Origin: Cycas panzhihuaensis
Taxonomy: Eukaryota > Cycadophyta
Assembly (NCBI GenBank): GCA_023213395.1
Contig: CM041465.1
Coordinates: forward strand, 103,051,741-103,115,740
Length of the DNA: 64,000 bases
Reading direction: 5' to 3'
Below the pieces are notes generated by a model. That model ran no database searches. It was not told the origin of the DNA and worked only from the letters and a program-made list of their open reading frames with translations. This document shows positions 1 to 10,228 of the stretch, in pieces. A program made the position numbers and the translations under genes. Each line of letters begins with the position of its first letter. Position 1 is the stretch's first letter.

Positions 1-1329
1 AACCTCTTTGAGTAACTACTATTGTGGAGCACTAATAGGTACATATAAATGGATAAGTTTATAGAGGAGATAATTTTTAAGATGATAATCCAAAAAAGGT
101 TTGAGATTGATTTGGGTGGGTTGAGATAAAGTAGTCATGATAGGTCCAAATTAGGGATTAAAAGGAAACAAATGTTGCCATTTAGAATATGTATTGAAAG
201 TAGTATTTAGGAAGGTGGATAAGGTTTGGATGGGAGGATGATTGAGAAAATCAACTACTTTATTGGAAATAATTTTTTTATATTTAATCAAAAGTTGAAA
301 TTACTAAATGTAAGAGATCCATTTGAGATGTCGATGCTCCTAGATTTTGGATTGGGAATTGAGAAATTAGAGAGGTTGGTGGTCGATATAAATAATAGTT
401 TCTTTGCCAAGGAGAAAATGTCACAAATGATGGAGTTCTTGAATAAGGATATAAAATTATTTATTATAAGTACTATAATTAAGTTTGGCTTAAGAAAATA
501 TTTCAGAATGATAAGTGATTAGATGCCCTTCTTACTTAAGAATAACGCCAAGGGTAAATTAGGAAGCATCAGTCTCTAGTTCAAAGGGTTGAGTGAGATT
601 AGGGAGGTAAAGGATAGGTATGGTACATAGGGTAGATTTTAGTTTTTGAAAAGTGTTTTTTATAGAAGGTTTCTAAACAAAACTTGTTGTACTTTTAGTA
701 AGAATGTTAAGAGGATGTGTAATACTAGAAAAGTAGGAAATAAATTTCCTATAAAAGTTTACATTACCATGAAAACTTTTGAGCTCAGTGAGAGTAAAAG
801 ATGTAGGCCAATTTATGAATATTTTGTAGACTGACATGAATGACATCCTCATAAATGATGAATCTGAGACAGGAGATAGATTTTTATGCAAAAAAATATT
901 TCTTGAATTTGGCTTTGAGTTGATACTATCGTAACAAAGCCATGACAGTGTCGACATGTTGAAAATGCACATCTAAATTATTGTTGAAGATCAAAATGTC
1001 ATCGAGATAAGCAATGATGAATTTGCCTAAGTGGGGCAAAAAATGTCATTGGTAAGTCACATGAAAATGGTAGGAGCATTAGTTAAGCCAAAATGCATGA
1101 CCAACCATTCATAAAAGTCACTTTGAGTATTAAAGGCTATTTTCCAAGTGTTATGAGCTTTAGCCTAAACTTCATGATGCCTAAAGGCCAAATCATTTTT
1201 AATAATATATTTGGTTACTTTGAGATGATTCAACAAATTATCAATACATGGAAGTAGGTATTAATTTTTGATAGTGATTTTGTTAAGAGCTTGGTAATTA
1301 ATGCATATATGTCATTCTTTATCTTTTTT

Positions 1330-1330
<1 letters not shown>
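1..1330 (-). pseudogene. Ty3/Gypsy pol relic: reverse transcriptase, RNase H, start of integrase
   Basis: Read on the minus strand from 1330 downward, conceptual translation follows the Gypsy pol order. The RT begins with a CINYQALNKITIKN-like stretch (about 1290-1320), continues through FGLTNAPTIFM (about 1070-1105) and the catalytic motif YLDDIL at 992-1009, then a thumb segment ending NFYRKFISYFSS (near 700-750). RNase H follows with ELETDAS near 562-582 and IYIDHQPL near 375-400, then a linker resembling the zinc-finger region before integrase, which runs off the window at base 1. Stops and frame changes interrupt it throughout, so it is dead. The RNase H style is closest to chromoviruses in my judgement, but no chromodomain is visible. 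The gag and protease expected upstream are missing between the RT and the primer site near 2010, where a (TA)n tract sits. Confidence 0.88.

Positions 1331-1333
<3 letters not shown>

Positions 1334-1374
<41 letters not shown>
1334..1374. repeat. (TA)n microsatellite
   Basis: About 20 uninterrupted TA units. It sits exactly where the Gypsy RT reading breaks off, so it may mark an old deletion or slippage junction. Confidence 0.95.
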
Positions 1375-1376
<2 letters not shown>

Positions 1377-2021
1377 GCCCAAAATTAGAAATTTAGAAGA
1401 CAAAAAAGAATTTTTGGAAAAAAAAAAACTTAATTTTTGTTAGAAGGTATGGTTCTATAAGGTTATACAATTGTATGGAATTATATGGTCAAAAAATAAA
1501 AATGGTCTCAAATTAAAGGTTTTTTAGTCACTTATCTAGATTTGTAGTTGGTTTCTTGATCAAAGGTCTAGTTTTCAAGAAAATGGCTTTGGAATAAATA
1601 TGGGCAACTATGGTTTGAAAGTACATTTTAATTGTATAAAAGAAATATAGAATTTAATGCAGTAAACTTATACTTAAAAGAAAGATCTGGTCATAACAAA
1701 GAGATTAAGACTAGTTTTGAAGAGTTTTCTTAAGAATTTAGAGAGAAATTTACAGATGAAGTCTCAAATAAGCACCCTTTTTTTTTTTTCTGATCTGCCA
1801 CATTTCAAGTGCAAATTTGGTGATGCTCCTTTGGGATAGATTGACATATGTACCATTGCACACCTTTTGGTAAATTTCTATCAAATTTTGAGTGCTTTAT
1901 TTTTTTGGTGTTGGTCTGTATAGTTCCTTACAGTGGTTGTACAACTATCTGTACACCTCTGTAGACCCTAAAAAAAAAAAAAAAAGATCATAAGTATCTA
2001 ACCTAACTTTGATACCAAAAA
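1375..2021 (-). other. Leader remnant of the Gypsy relic with primer-binding site
   Basis: No protein similarity is visible here. Near the right end (about 1999-2020) the minus strand reads TTTGGTATCAAAGTTAGG, a one-base variant of the plant initiator tRNA-Met primer-binding site. The next bases on the plus strand, from 2022, start TGATATGTC as expected for an LTR edge. Several A- and T-runs (1769-1780, 1972-1985) lie inside. The gap between RT and primer site is far too short to hold gag and protease, so most of the 5' coding part has been deleted. Confidence 0.6.
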
Positions 2022-2164
2022 TGATATGTCTACATATTTATACTCATTTTCTCTTCGTGGAATTCTAATAAGGAAGTACCTTTAAGCCTTGTATATATGC
2101 AAAAATTATAGACATAAATCAGGTAAGAGGAAGAGGAGGAATGAATAACTTCTTTCTTTATTGA
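2022..2164 (-). repeat. LTR fragment of the older Gypsy element (first part)
   Basis: It begins directly beside the minus-strand primer-binding site and runs to the ATTGA target site of Copia-1. The sequence resumes at 11200 on the other side of Copia-1, so this LTR was split by that insertion. No second LTR of this element lies in the window (its other end is off the left edge). Confidence 0.55.
2160..2164. repeat. Target-site duplication of Copia-1, left copy
   Basis: ATTGA directly precedes the left LTR and is repeated exactly at 11195-11199 after the right LTR. Confidence 0.92.
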
Positions 2165-2557
2165 TGTTAATGTTATACCCTAATGTTATTCTTTTATTAT
2201 TTAATTAGTTTATTATGTTATTACAAAAGTTTGGTGATTTGGCCAACTATCCAAACCAACGAAGTTCTCTACCATTTATTCGAGAACCTTTAACACATTG
2301 GGTGGCTGGAAGATTGGGGTAACATGATCTCATTGGTATGTAGGTAGAAGGTTCTATTCAGTAAGAAAGGGAGGATGAGATTCCCAACCTGCTCCCATGT
2401 ATATTCATTATTATTATGTTAATATTATACTTATTTAGAGGTGGTTTTTTATCCCCTAAAGGGATTTTCCAACTGCCAGATCTGGTGCACCTGTGTGTCT
2501 TGCTGAATGGATTGCTTTAATTTATATTGAGTTATTATATGTACCCTCTCTCTAACA
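2165..2557 (+). repeat. Copia-1 5' LTR
   Basis: It starts TGTTAATGTTATACCC and ends CTCTCTCTAACA (canonical TG...CA), and matches 10801-11194 over its whole length at about 90 percent. As the upstream LTR it would carry the promoter. A TATA-like stretch (ATGTATATTC) lies near 2398-2407. Confidence 0.95.
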
Positions 2558-2573
2558 TGGTATTAGAGTAAGG
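2558..2573 (+). other. Copia-1 primer-binding site
   Basis: TGGTATTAGAGTAAGG follows the LTR with no spacer. It is a variant of the TGGTATCAGAGC class that pairs with plant initiator tRNA-Met. The C-to-T change inside the core fits deamination. Confidence 0.9.
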
Positions 2574-4441
2574 TCTACTAGTGCCTTTTAGTAATTAATA
2601 TGGAGATGAAAACTAGAATATAAATTAAAGAAACCAAAGTAGAAGATGCGTTATAATCGTCACGTAGAGGAGATAGAAAAAACATCAATAAAGAAGATGT
2701 CATTAATGTCCACTAAGCTTCATGACGCCTTAAAGTCAAAAGAGCAACTGTGCTTCTTGGCATATCAGTGCATACTAGAAAGCCTACCCACACTGACACT
2801 TAAAACTTGTTTAGTTGACTTGCTTCTGGCAAGAGAGACATCAATTAGGAGCTTGAGGAGGAGGCTGCATAGAACAGGAAGATGGAGTAGCAGTTGTATC
2901 TAAGCAAACCCTATGCAACACATCCTAGCATGAAGAGAGAAACATAGCTCTTGGAAGCAGTTCTAGTCACAAACTATCTCAGTCTGCTACCTTCACAAAT
3001 ATGGCTGCCTTTCTTGCAACACTTTAAACAATGAACGCAAAACCTCAAGATGGAGAAATAGAGAAGAGTTAATGCCATGGATCATTAAAGCTCGAAAGAA
3101 GGTCATCTGCAAACACTGGTGCTATGAGATACAAGATGTGAATAGAGTTTAATTGTGCAAATGATGAAGCTACGGTTCTGTGAGAGACAAAGGATGAAGC
3201 TACATGCCATTACCAGCCCCTGCCAGATGTCCACCATCTTCTAGATGGATAAATGAATATGTAACACCTGAGACAAGAGAAGATATGCCAACACAAAGAT
3301 GACCAACATAAGCCATTAACATTAGACGCGACAACATAAGTCATTAACAATGATAATAGTGAGACGACCGATAACAGTGGGATGGAGAGACAACCAACCA
3401 CCCTGCAAATAATGATAATAACATTAAAATCCTTGGCCCACTGCTAGAAAGAACACTCTATTTGTCTTTGGTAAAACTTGATTAGGGTTCCATCAGAATA
3501 GTTAGATTCCAAATATCCTAAATGTAAAAGCCTTTTAATTATATTTTGAATTTGCCCACATATTCTATTATTTATTTTTTTCTAAATTTTGCATTAATAA
3601 AAAACTAAATTGAATCATTGTTTTAGGTCCATAAGTCCTTGAGCCCCCAGCCTGCCAGCTACCTAGTCTCATCACCATCCTATATGACCTGACCCTATTA
3701 TGAAAAGGGTCTAAAATACCAATTTCCTTTTTTTATTTTATTATTTCTTAAGTAAAAAGGGGGTACCTATGATTTTTTTCCTATAACTTCCTCATACAGA
3801 GTTAGAATCCAATTTTGTAAGAAACATCATATCCCTGACTCAAAAGTGGATATTTTGACTAGTCTTTCAAGTTTTTTAGATGCCATTTTAATCAACAAAT
3901 CCTTGTTCGACGTTAACTCTTCATTTTCATCCTGGTAAGTTCATGTACATATGTCTAACTCTTAATTTTCTTCATATTCTTACTTTATTGTAATATACAA
4001 TTGACTTTTTTTCAAATTTATCAAGTAATAACATTATTTATCTATGCCTTTTTAATAAATTCATGAACTTTGTTAAATCATTATTTCTTTTTTTTTTTTA
4101 ATGCAAATGATGTTATAAACATGTAACACTTAATTACCTCATTTAATTTATGATTTATTTTACGTCACTAATATGCAACTGTCATATACTTGATTTGTTT
4201 TCATAAATATTTGATTAAAAATCTTATATTTCTTGATTAATAATTATAAAACTTTTAATATCAATGAAATTATTTTTTGTTAATGGCTAATTAAGTTAAA
4301 GATTACTTTAATGTTCAATGTCTATCAATGAATTTATTTTTATGATTTATTCACTTTATTCACCTACAATTTTAGTCAAACTATTATAACCTCTTCAGTT
4401 TTCCTCCAAGAGGATCTCTAATCGTCGATTTTGTTCCCAAT
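2574..4441 (+). other. Copia-1 long 5' leader with a GC-richer block and a possible intron
   Basis: This is 1.87 kb between primer site and gag, far longer than normal for Copia. 2640-3420 is visibly richer in G+C and retains CpG dinucleotides (for example around 2648-2665, 3328-3334 and 3362-3370) that are rare elsewhere in the window. Open frames in it (for example 2646-2903) match nothing I recognise. 3540-3930 is AT-rich. At 3935 there is a consensus splice donor (CTG|GTAAGT) and at 4389-4398 a pyrimidine-rich acceptor (CCTCTTCAG|T), enclosing a T-rich 464-bp stretch that could be a leader intron just upstream of the gag ATG. Confidence 0.5.
3935..4398 (+). other. Candidate leader intron of Copia-1
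   Basis: The donor GTAAGT at 3935-3940 and an acceptor preceded by CCTCTTCAG ending at 4398 enclose 464 bases of T-rich, stop-dense sequence typical of plant introns. The gag start follows 43 bases later. This is inferred from sequence signals only, with no transcript evidence. Confidence 0.35.
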
Positions 4442-5460
4442 ATGGCACTTATACTAGGGATAACCACTTATGTACCAATTCTAGTATTAACTGGCTCTAA
4501 TTATGCTAACTAGAAAAATAGAATATTCCATCATCTTAAACAATAAAAGATATGGCGATATATTACAGGAGAGTTTACAAAACCTAAATATGAAACATCA
4601 GAAGCTTATATAGTCTATCTAATAAAATGTGATAGAGCCCTAGGTACCATCCTAACCTCCCTCTCCCTAGACATTAGCAGGCAGTTCTATGAAACAAATG
4701 ATCTTGCCATTGTCTGGAAAACTCTTAAGGAAAAGTATAACAAGGTTGACACACAATAGTTAGCTACTTTAGAACAATAAATGTATGATCTAAATTATCA
4801 AGATTTTCCTAAAGTTGAAGATTTCGTATCAAAGCTCCAACTCATTAATAAAGACCTAGTAAATTGTATCAAATATTCCACAAAAGTAAGTGATAAAGTA
4901 GTCATTATAACACATGTAAAAGATAACAATACACTTGTTTGTCTTACAATTAATAAACTCCCAAAACATTTCAATATTTTCAAAACTACTAGGCAACAAG
5001 CATGACATCCACCAATTACTTTTGATTAATTAACAAATCAACTAGTTGAATATCAAAACATGTTGATTCAGAATGGAAAATTAAAAGACCCTTCACAAGA
5101 TCTTTTTTCCAAGTCACAACCAATTACTAAATCTAAACATCAAAATAACTATCAAACTAATCATCATCATCATCCCAAATCCCAAAAACCTCATAGAGGC
5201 TCATCTACTCAAAATAATCCTCATCATAACATTAAGTATTCTAGATTACAGAAATCTCATAATACCTCTAAATAGTCATTCCCAAAAAGGAATACTATCA
5301 ATACTAATCCTAATCAGAATATCAACTATGCTACTGTCACAAAAATGGGTACACCATTGATGTGTATAGGAATAGAATTACCTCTGAAGCCTGGAAAGCT
5401 TCTAAGGGGATCTAATCATGATCCCATAATTTTGATCATTCCCTAACTGCTTCATCAACT
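4442..5460 (+). pseudogene. Copia-1 gag (UBN2-type) with decayed zinc knuckle
   Basis: This would be the capsid/nucleocapsid protein of the retrotransposon particle. The start ATG at 4442 opens MALILGITTYVP, followed by LTGSNYAN then a stop where relatives have Trp (TGG to TAG), then KNRIFHHLK. The middle contains IVWKTLKEKYN (about 4712-4744), the alpha-helical UBN2 signature, and the longest open piece is 4781-5002. The C-terminal part (5060-5275) is rich in His, Asn, Gln, Lys and Ser. Around 5317-5380, in a shifted frame, QLCYCHKNGYTIDVYRNR resembles a CCHC zinc knuckle in which flanking Cys codons have become Tyr. Several stops and at least one frameshift make it non-functional. Confidence 0.85.
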
Positions 5461-6960
5461 TTTTTAGCACTAACCAATCAACCACCTTTGTGAATTCTTG
5501 ATTCAGGTGCTTCCGATCATATGACGGGGCACTAAGAATACCTTGGTTCATATTAGTCTAATTCAAACTCTAAAAAAGAAATCTCTTTTGGGAGTGGAAC
5601 CCAACTCAAAGTCAAAGGAACATATGATGTTACTTTAAAAGATGGTTCAATTAAGGACATATTCTATGTTCCCAGCTTATTACATAATCTCCTCTCAGTA
5701 TATCAAATCTGCTAGAGAGATCTTATTGTAGAATTCTAGAAAGATAAATTTATTATTAAATAACTATCAAATAAATTTAAATTAATTGTCTGAGGACCTG
5801 TAGATCACAAAACATGTCTTTATAGCTTAACAAATCTCCAATATTCTAAAACAAAAACTTTTAGTATATTTATAGTCAAATCTGACCCAATCAGTAAACT
5901 TTGGCATGCTCAATCTGGTCATGCGAGTTATGGAAAACTCTAGTACCTAAGTAATTATAATATGGTTCATGGCTTACCTACATTAAAACCTATCTATAAT
6001 GTTTATGAAACCTGCGTCACAGGCAAACAACACATGGACCATTTCCCAAATCATACTACCTTTCGAGTAAAGACTCAACTTGAACTTATTAATTCTGATA
6101 TCTGTAGTCAATTCTAAGTATCTTCGTACTCTGGAAGTAGATATTTTATTATATTTATCGATGATTTCTCTAGAATATGCTGGGTATACATGCTAAAAAT
6201 AAAAAGTCAAGTATTTGACATTTTTATTGAATTCAAAACCTTAGTTAAAAACTAAACAAACTCTAAAATCAAAATTTTCAGAACAAACAATACTAAGGAA
6301 TACTTAAGCAATAATTTTACTGATTACTACAAAAAGCATAGAATATAATTCCAATATTCTGTAGCATATACTTTTTAACAAAATGGTGTTGCTAAATGCA
6401 AAAATTATACACTTGTTGAGATGACTAGATGCATGTTATATGCAAAAGATCTTGACTTAAAATTATGGGTAGAAGCTATTACTTGGTCCAATTATTTATT
6501 AAATCTCTTACCATGCAAATCTTTATAAAATATTATGCTAGAACAAAAATGGTCTGGGTGTAAACCTTCTATTACATATTTAAGAGTCATTAGCAATATT
6601 GTCTGGGGGCATGTTCTTAAAGAAAAATGATAGAAACTTGATCCTAAAAGTTTCAAATACATCTTTGTTGTTTACATCGAAGAAAGTAAATCTTACAAAC
6701 TATTAAATCCAACCATGCATAAGATTTCAATACTATGTCATATTATATTTAATGAAGAAGGTTCTTTATCAAAAACTTCTTATGTAGAACTACTAGTTGA
6801 AAATCTATTGACTAATACTCACTTAATTGATACCAGAGATATACAAGCTGATCCAAAATCAATTGAGTCCTTATCTACTCAAATTCAAAATTAGACTTTA
6901 AAAGAATTAACCACCTCTACTTCATTTAGTCAGCCTACTTCACCAAAACATCAACCCAAT
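5461..6960 (+). pseudogene. Copia-1 pol, first half: protease and integrase
   Basis: The aspartic protease motif ILDSGASDHMTGH is at 5494-5532, preceded by TGA where the family has Trp (WILDSGAS). A gag-pre-integrase zinc region follows (LWHAQSGHASYGKL near 5900-5940; ETCVTGKQ near 6010, with the partner Cys changed to Tyr). The integrase core then shows its first acidic residue in INSDIC (about 6090-6107), FIDDFSR (about 6157-6177), and the QNGVA/NYTLVEMTR segment (about 6380-6430) near the third acidic position. Stop codons appear mostly at expected Gln or Trp positions. Protease-integrase-RT order identifies Ty1/Copia rather than Gypsy. Confidence 0.9.
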
Positions 6961-7119
6961 ACTAGAAAACAACCTATTTGGGCTTAGAAAACTCTTTCTG
7001 ATGCTAGTTCTAATGTTGGTAATCCTTTGGATATCAGAATAACTCATTCCTAAAAGCTTTAAGCTAATTTTACTCTAATGGCCAAAGTCATGGCTAATGA
7101 TAATCCCAAAACTTTTAAA

Positions 7120-8127
7120 TAAGCAAGCAACAATCCCATATAGCAACAAGCCATGCAAGTTGAAATAAATACTCTTAAAAAGAATGCAACTTGGGATTTA
7201 GTTACTTTAGCTCCTAGAATGAATGTCGTATATTACAAATGGGTTTATCAAACTAAGTTTAACTCTAAAGGAGGAGTTGAAAAACATAAAACTCGTTTAT
7301 AACAAAAGGTTTTTCACAAATTGATGGTATTGATTATATTGAAACCTTTGCTCTAATGGCTAAAATAAATACGATTAAAACTATCATAGCTCTGGCAGCA
7401 AAATTTGGTTGAAAAATTAATCAGATGGATGTTAAGAACGCCTTCTTAAATGACGATCTTAAAGAAGAAATCTACATGAATCAACCTCCTAGATTTATTT
7501 GTAATCATAATCTTGTTTGTGAATTAAGAAAATCTATCTATGGCTTAAAATAAGCTCCTTGAGCTTGGTACACAAAGATAGATGATTATCTTATATAAAA
7601 TGAATACACTAAATGTATTAGTAATCATAATCTTTACTTAATACACAAAAATGACAATATTACCATCTTGATTCTCAAAGTAGATGATATAATCACTACT
7701 AGATCCTTACTCTCTAGTATTCATCAATTAAAATTAATCTTAATAAATAAATTTGAAACGTTTAACTTAGGTCATTTACATTATTTTCTAGGATTATAAA
7801 ATTATCAAACTAATTCTAAAATAACAATATCTCAACCTAAATACATTCTAAGCTTGATCAAACATTTTAATATAGAAAATGCTAAATTAGCTCCAAATCC
7901 TTTATAACTAGGTATAAAACTATCCACTGATTGTCCCATACCACTTTGTGATCCTACAACATATTGATAGCTCATATGTAGTCTCATTTACCTAACTCAC
8001 ACCTGCCCCGATATCTCCTATGCTATTGCTTTATGCTCTAGATATATGAAAATTCCTCATGAATCTCACTGGAAAACAACTAAATAGATTTTAAGATACT
8101 TATAAGGTATAACATTCTATGGCCTAA
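7120..8127 (+). pseudogene. Copia-1 reverse transcriptase and start of RNase H, cut by an insertion
   Basis: The RT reading starts near 7190 with TWDLVTLAP and KWVYQTKF. After a frameshift near 7300 it continues through GFSQIDGIDYIETFAL, the palm motif [10 protein letters not shown] (about 7420-7450), [11 protein letters not shown] and KSIYGLK (about 7530-7550). The catalytic box is ILKVDDIITT near 7670-7700: both Asp of the YVDD class are kept but the Tyr is replaced by Lys, which would impair the enzyme. LHYFLGL (about 7780) and PDISYAI (about 8010-8030) follow. The reading reaches HESHWKTTK and FYGL at 8116-8127, where the nested element begins, and resumes at about 10240. Confidence 0.9.
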
Positions 8128-8374
8128 TGTAACGAACATATTCTTGTTACCATTCAACATAGAGAAATAGAAATAGAAATTGATAGATAAAAGATAAAGA
8201 AGAAGATGAAGTTCCAAAGATCATTCATTAACATAAGATTACAAAATACATCATGATAATCTCCTTATACATTATATACATATATATAGAGCAATTAAGG
8301 CTGCCCATCTCTTAAACTTATGCATGTGGGATAAATACAATATGAGTAACCTCATATGGTGGAGGATCATAACA
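8128..8374 (-). repeat. LTR of the nested gag-only element (3' LTR on minus strand)
   Basis: The plus strand runs TGTAACGAACATATTC to GGATCATAACA, TG...CA. The adjacent 8375-8388 (minus strand TTAAGGGGGAAGGCA) is the polypurine tract expected beside the 3' LTR. Confidence 0.92.
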
Positions 8375-8385
8375 TGCCTTCCCCC

Positions 8386-9273
8386 TTAAAAGTGTTTCAC
8401 CCTCGAAGCATCCTGATTTAATGACCATCTCTTGTTATTATTCTTCAATCGATAACTCTTATGAATGTTGGCAAAAAAGTTGTGCATGAAATAAGGATCT
8501 ATCCATCCCAAGTTAATCTTGATACACCCTGAATATCCTTTAATATACTCTGGATATCTATAATGTTGAAACCATAAGCTCGAATGTTGTTCTTGCCTAG
8601 TGTTTGTAATAGATGAATGCCTTGCTTGATAAGGTTTGTTGCGTTGGGCCTCTTGATAATGTGGATGCCGATATGGTTCCACTTTAGTTTGCCTTCAACT
8701 ATTTGTGATGCCTTTTGTTTCTTATCCTTAGGTGCCACTGGTGGTGTGGGGTTGTAAATAACTTCTATTACTTGCTCTTTAGTTTGTCCCTCTATTATTG
8801 GTAATGTCTTTTCTTTCTTGTCCTTGGGTACGGCCGATGGTGTGGGATGGCAAACAATTTCTATTATCTGCTCTTGACATTCTTCATAATCTTTCTTTTG
8901 TTCTTGACATTGTGGAGTCAAGAGAATTCCTTATTCCACACTATGATTATACTTCTCAAATATTTGTCATGTTTCTTATTTGTTTTGTTCAAGACTTTGT
9001 ATCTCTTTCTCACCACGAATCATTATATTTCTTACGAAGAGCTAGTTCTAGCCAATAAAATGTATTAAAGAGATGATCTGGGTCATACCAATATTTAAAC
9101 CAAAGATAAGCCTCTCCTTGTAGATATAATGAGGCTACTATAGTCATCTCCTTATTGTGTATGCAGTTATCATCAAGTGATTTTAAATATACATCCATAT
9201 CTTTAACCCAATCTTTTATAGAAAGAGTCCCATCCACATTAAAGATGCGTGGTATGGGCCTTTTTGTAGCCAT
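8386..9273 (-). pseudogene. Gag-like protein of the nested element, with internal 32-residue repeat
   Basis: The start ATG at 9273 opens MATKRPIPRIFNVDG. The N-terminal 88 residues (to 9010) look like the Gypsy retrotransposon-gag domain (LQGEAYLWFKYWYD, then LALRKKYNDSW). After a frameshift and stops at 8920-9010 (a Gln/Glu-rich stretch, IQSLEQNK), an open frame at 8921-8499 carries two adjacent 32-residue repeats (8873-8778 and 8777-8682) built around PTPSAVPKDKK and PTPPVAPKDKK, a basic proline-rich module. A further frame (to 8386) ends HKSYRLKNNNKRW and DASRVKHF just before the polypurine tract, like the conserved tail of such elements. The likely role is particle formation or RNA packaging, with enzymes supplied in trans. 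At least two frame changes mean this copy is dead. Confidence 0.8.
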
Positions 9274-9964
9274 GATAATGTGGATACAAGAGAGATTAGG
9301 GGTGTCTATAGTATGTTATCCCCTAATTTTGATATAAAATTATATATTAGGCCTCACGAGTAATGGTTTTGAGACCACACTCTTAATGGCTAAGAAAATA
9401 TAGTATGGAACCCTCAATTTCAAAAAAAAAAAATTCTAAAAAAAATATAGCTAAAAATATATATAAAATATGGAGTATAATGATAGCCTTTGAAATACAA
9501 TTCCAATGGTATAAACGAAATTGAATTCTGATATCTAGATAAAAAATTATGCCCCTTTTAAGAATTTCACTGTTAGGGTTTTTATAGGCTAAAATAGTAC
9601 TTATTGATAAAATACTAATAACTTTTTACTTTAAACTCTGATGAACCTCAAACTATTTCCATTGGAAAGTAAATTAAAAAACACACATAATAAAAAAAAA
9701 ATTGAGGTCATTTGGATACTTGTAGCAAAAGTTATGGCTCTTTGAAGTTGAGGTTGTAGATCTATCCTAGAATTATGATGACAAAAAAAATACAGGCTAA
9801 AATTAATTTTGCTGCAATTGTTACACTTCCATCCCAAAATCTATAGTTCAACCACTCAAAATTTATAGAACGAGCTATTTCATCTCAATTTTGCCATTAC
9901 TTAGAATTTTCAACGTTTATTTTCTTGAAGATGCTTTCAAACCCTTGATGACACCTCCAAGGTC

Positions 9965-9981
9965 GCTGCTCTAATACCAAT
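9965..9981 (-). other. Primer-binding site of the nested element
   Basis: The minus strand reads TTGGTATTAGAGCAGC directly after the LTR end TTACA. It is of the initiator tRNA-Met type. Confidence 0.88.
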
Positions 9982-10228
9982 TGTAACAAACATATTCCTG
10001 TTACCATTCAACATAGAGAAATAGAAATAGAAAATGATAGATAAAAGATAAATAAGAAGATGAAGTTCTAAAGAACATTCATTAATATAAGATTACAAAA
10101 TACATCATGATGATCTCCTTATACATTATATACATATATATGGGGCTATTAAGGCTACCTATCTCTTAGACTTATGCATATGGGATAAATGCAATACGAG
10201 TAACCTCATATGGTGGAGGATCATAACA
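9982..10228 (-). repeat. LTR of the nested gag-only element (5' LTR on minus strand)
   Basis: It is the same length as, and about 93 percent identical to, 8128-8374. Its outer side is followed by TGTCCTCCCCCC, which unexpectedly resembles the element's own polypurine tract complement. Confidence 0.92.

Larger units (their letters stand above)
8128..10228 (-). mobile_element. Nested gag-only LTR retrotransposon (TR-GAG type) inside Copia-1
   Basis: It has two 247-bp LTRs in direct orientation, a minus-strand primer-binding site beside the right LTR, and an interior of about 1.6 kb encoding only a Gypsy-style Gag. No protease, RT or integrase similarity is present, so it is non-autonomous. It interrupts the Copia-1 RNase H between FYGL and NLKLISY. 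The LTRs differ at about 17 of 247 positions (93 percent by eye), younger than the host's LTRs. A clean target duplication is not obvious: CCTAA precedes the left LTR, while a pyrimidine-rich tract resembling the element's own polypurine tract follows the right LTR, so the right boundary may lie 10-20 bases further out. Confidence 0.9.

Noticed and set aside
226-522. 98-residue plus-strand frame
   Set aside because: The minus strand here reads as Gypsy RNase H and linker; this is its shadow.
4798-4983. 61-residue minus-strand frame
   Set aside because: Shadow of the Copia-1 gag on the plus strand.
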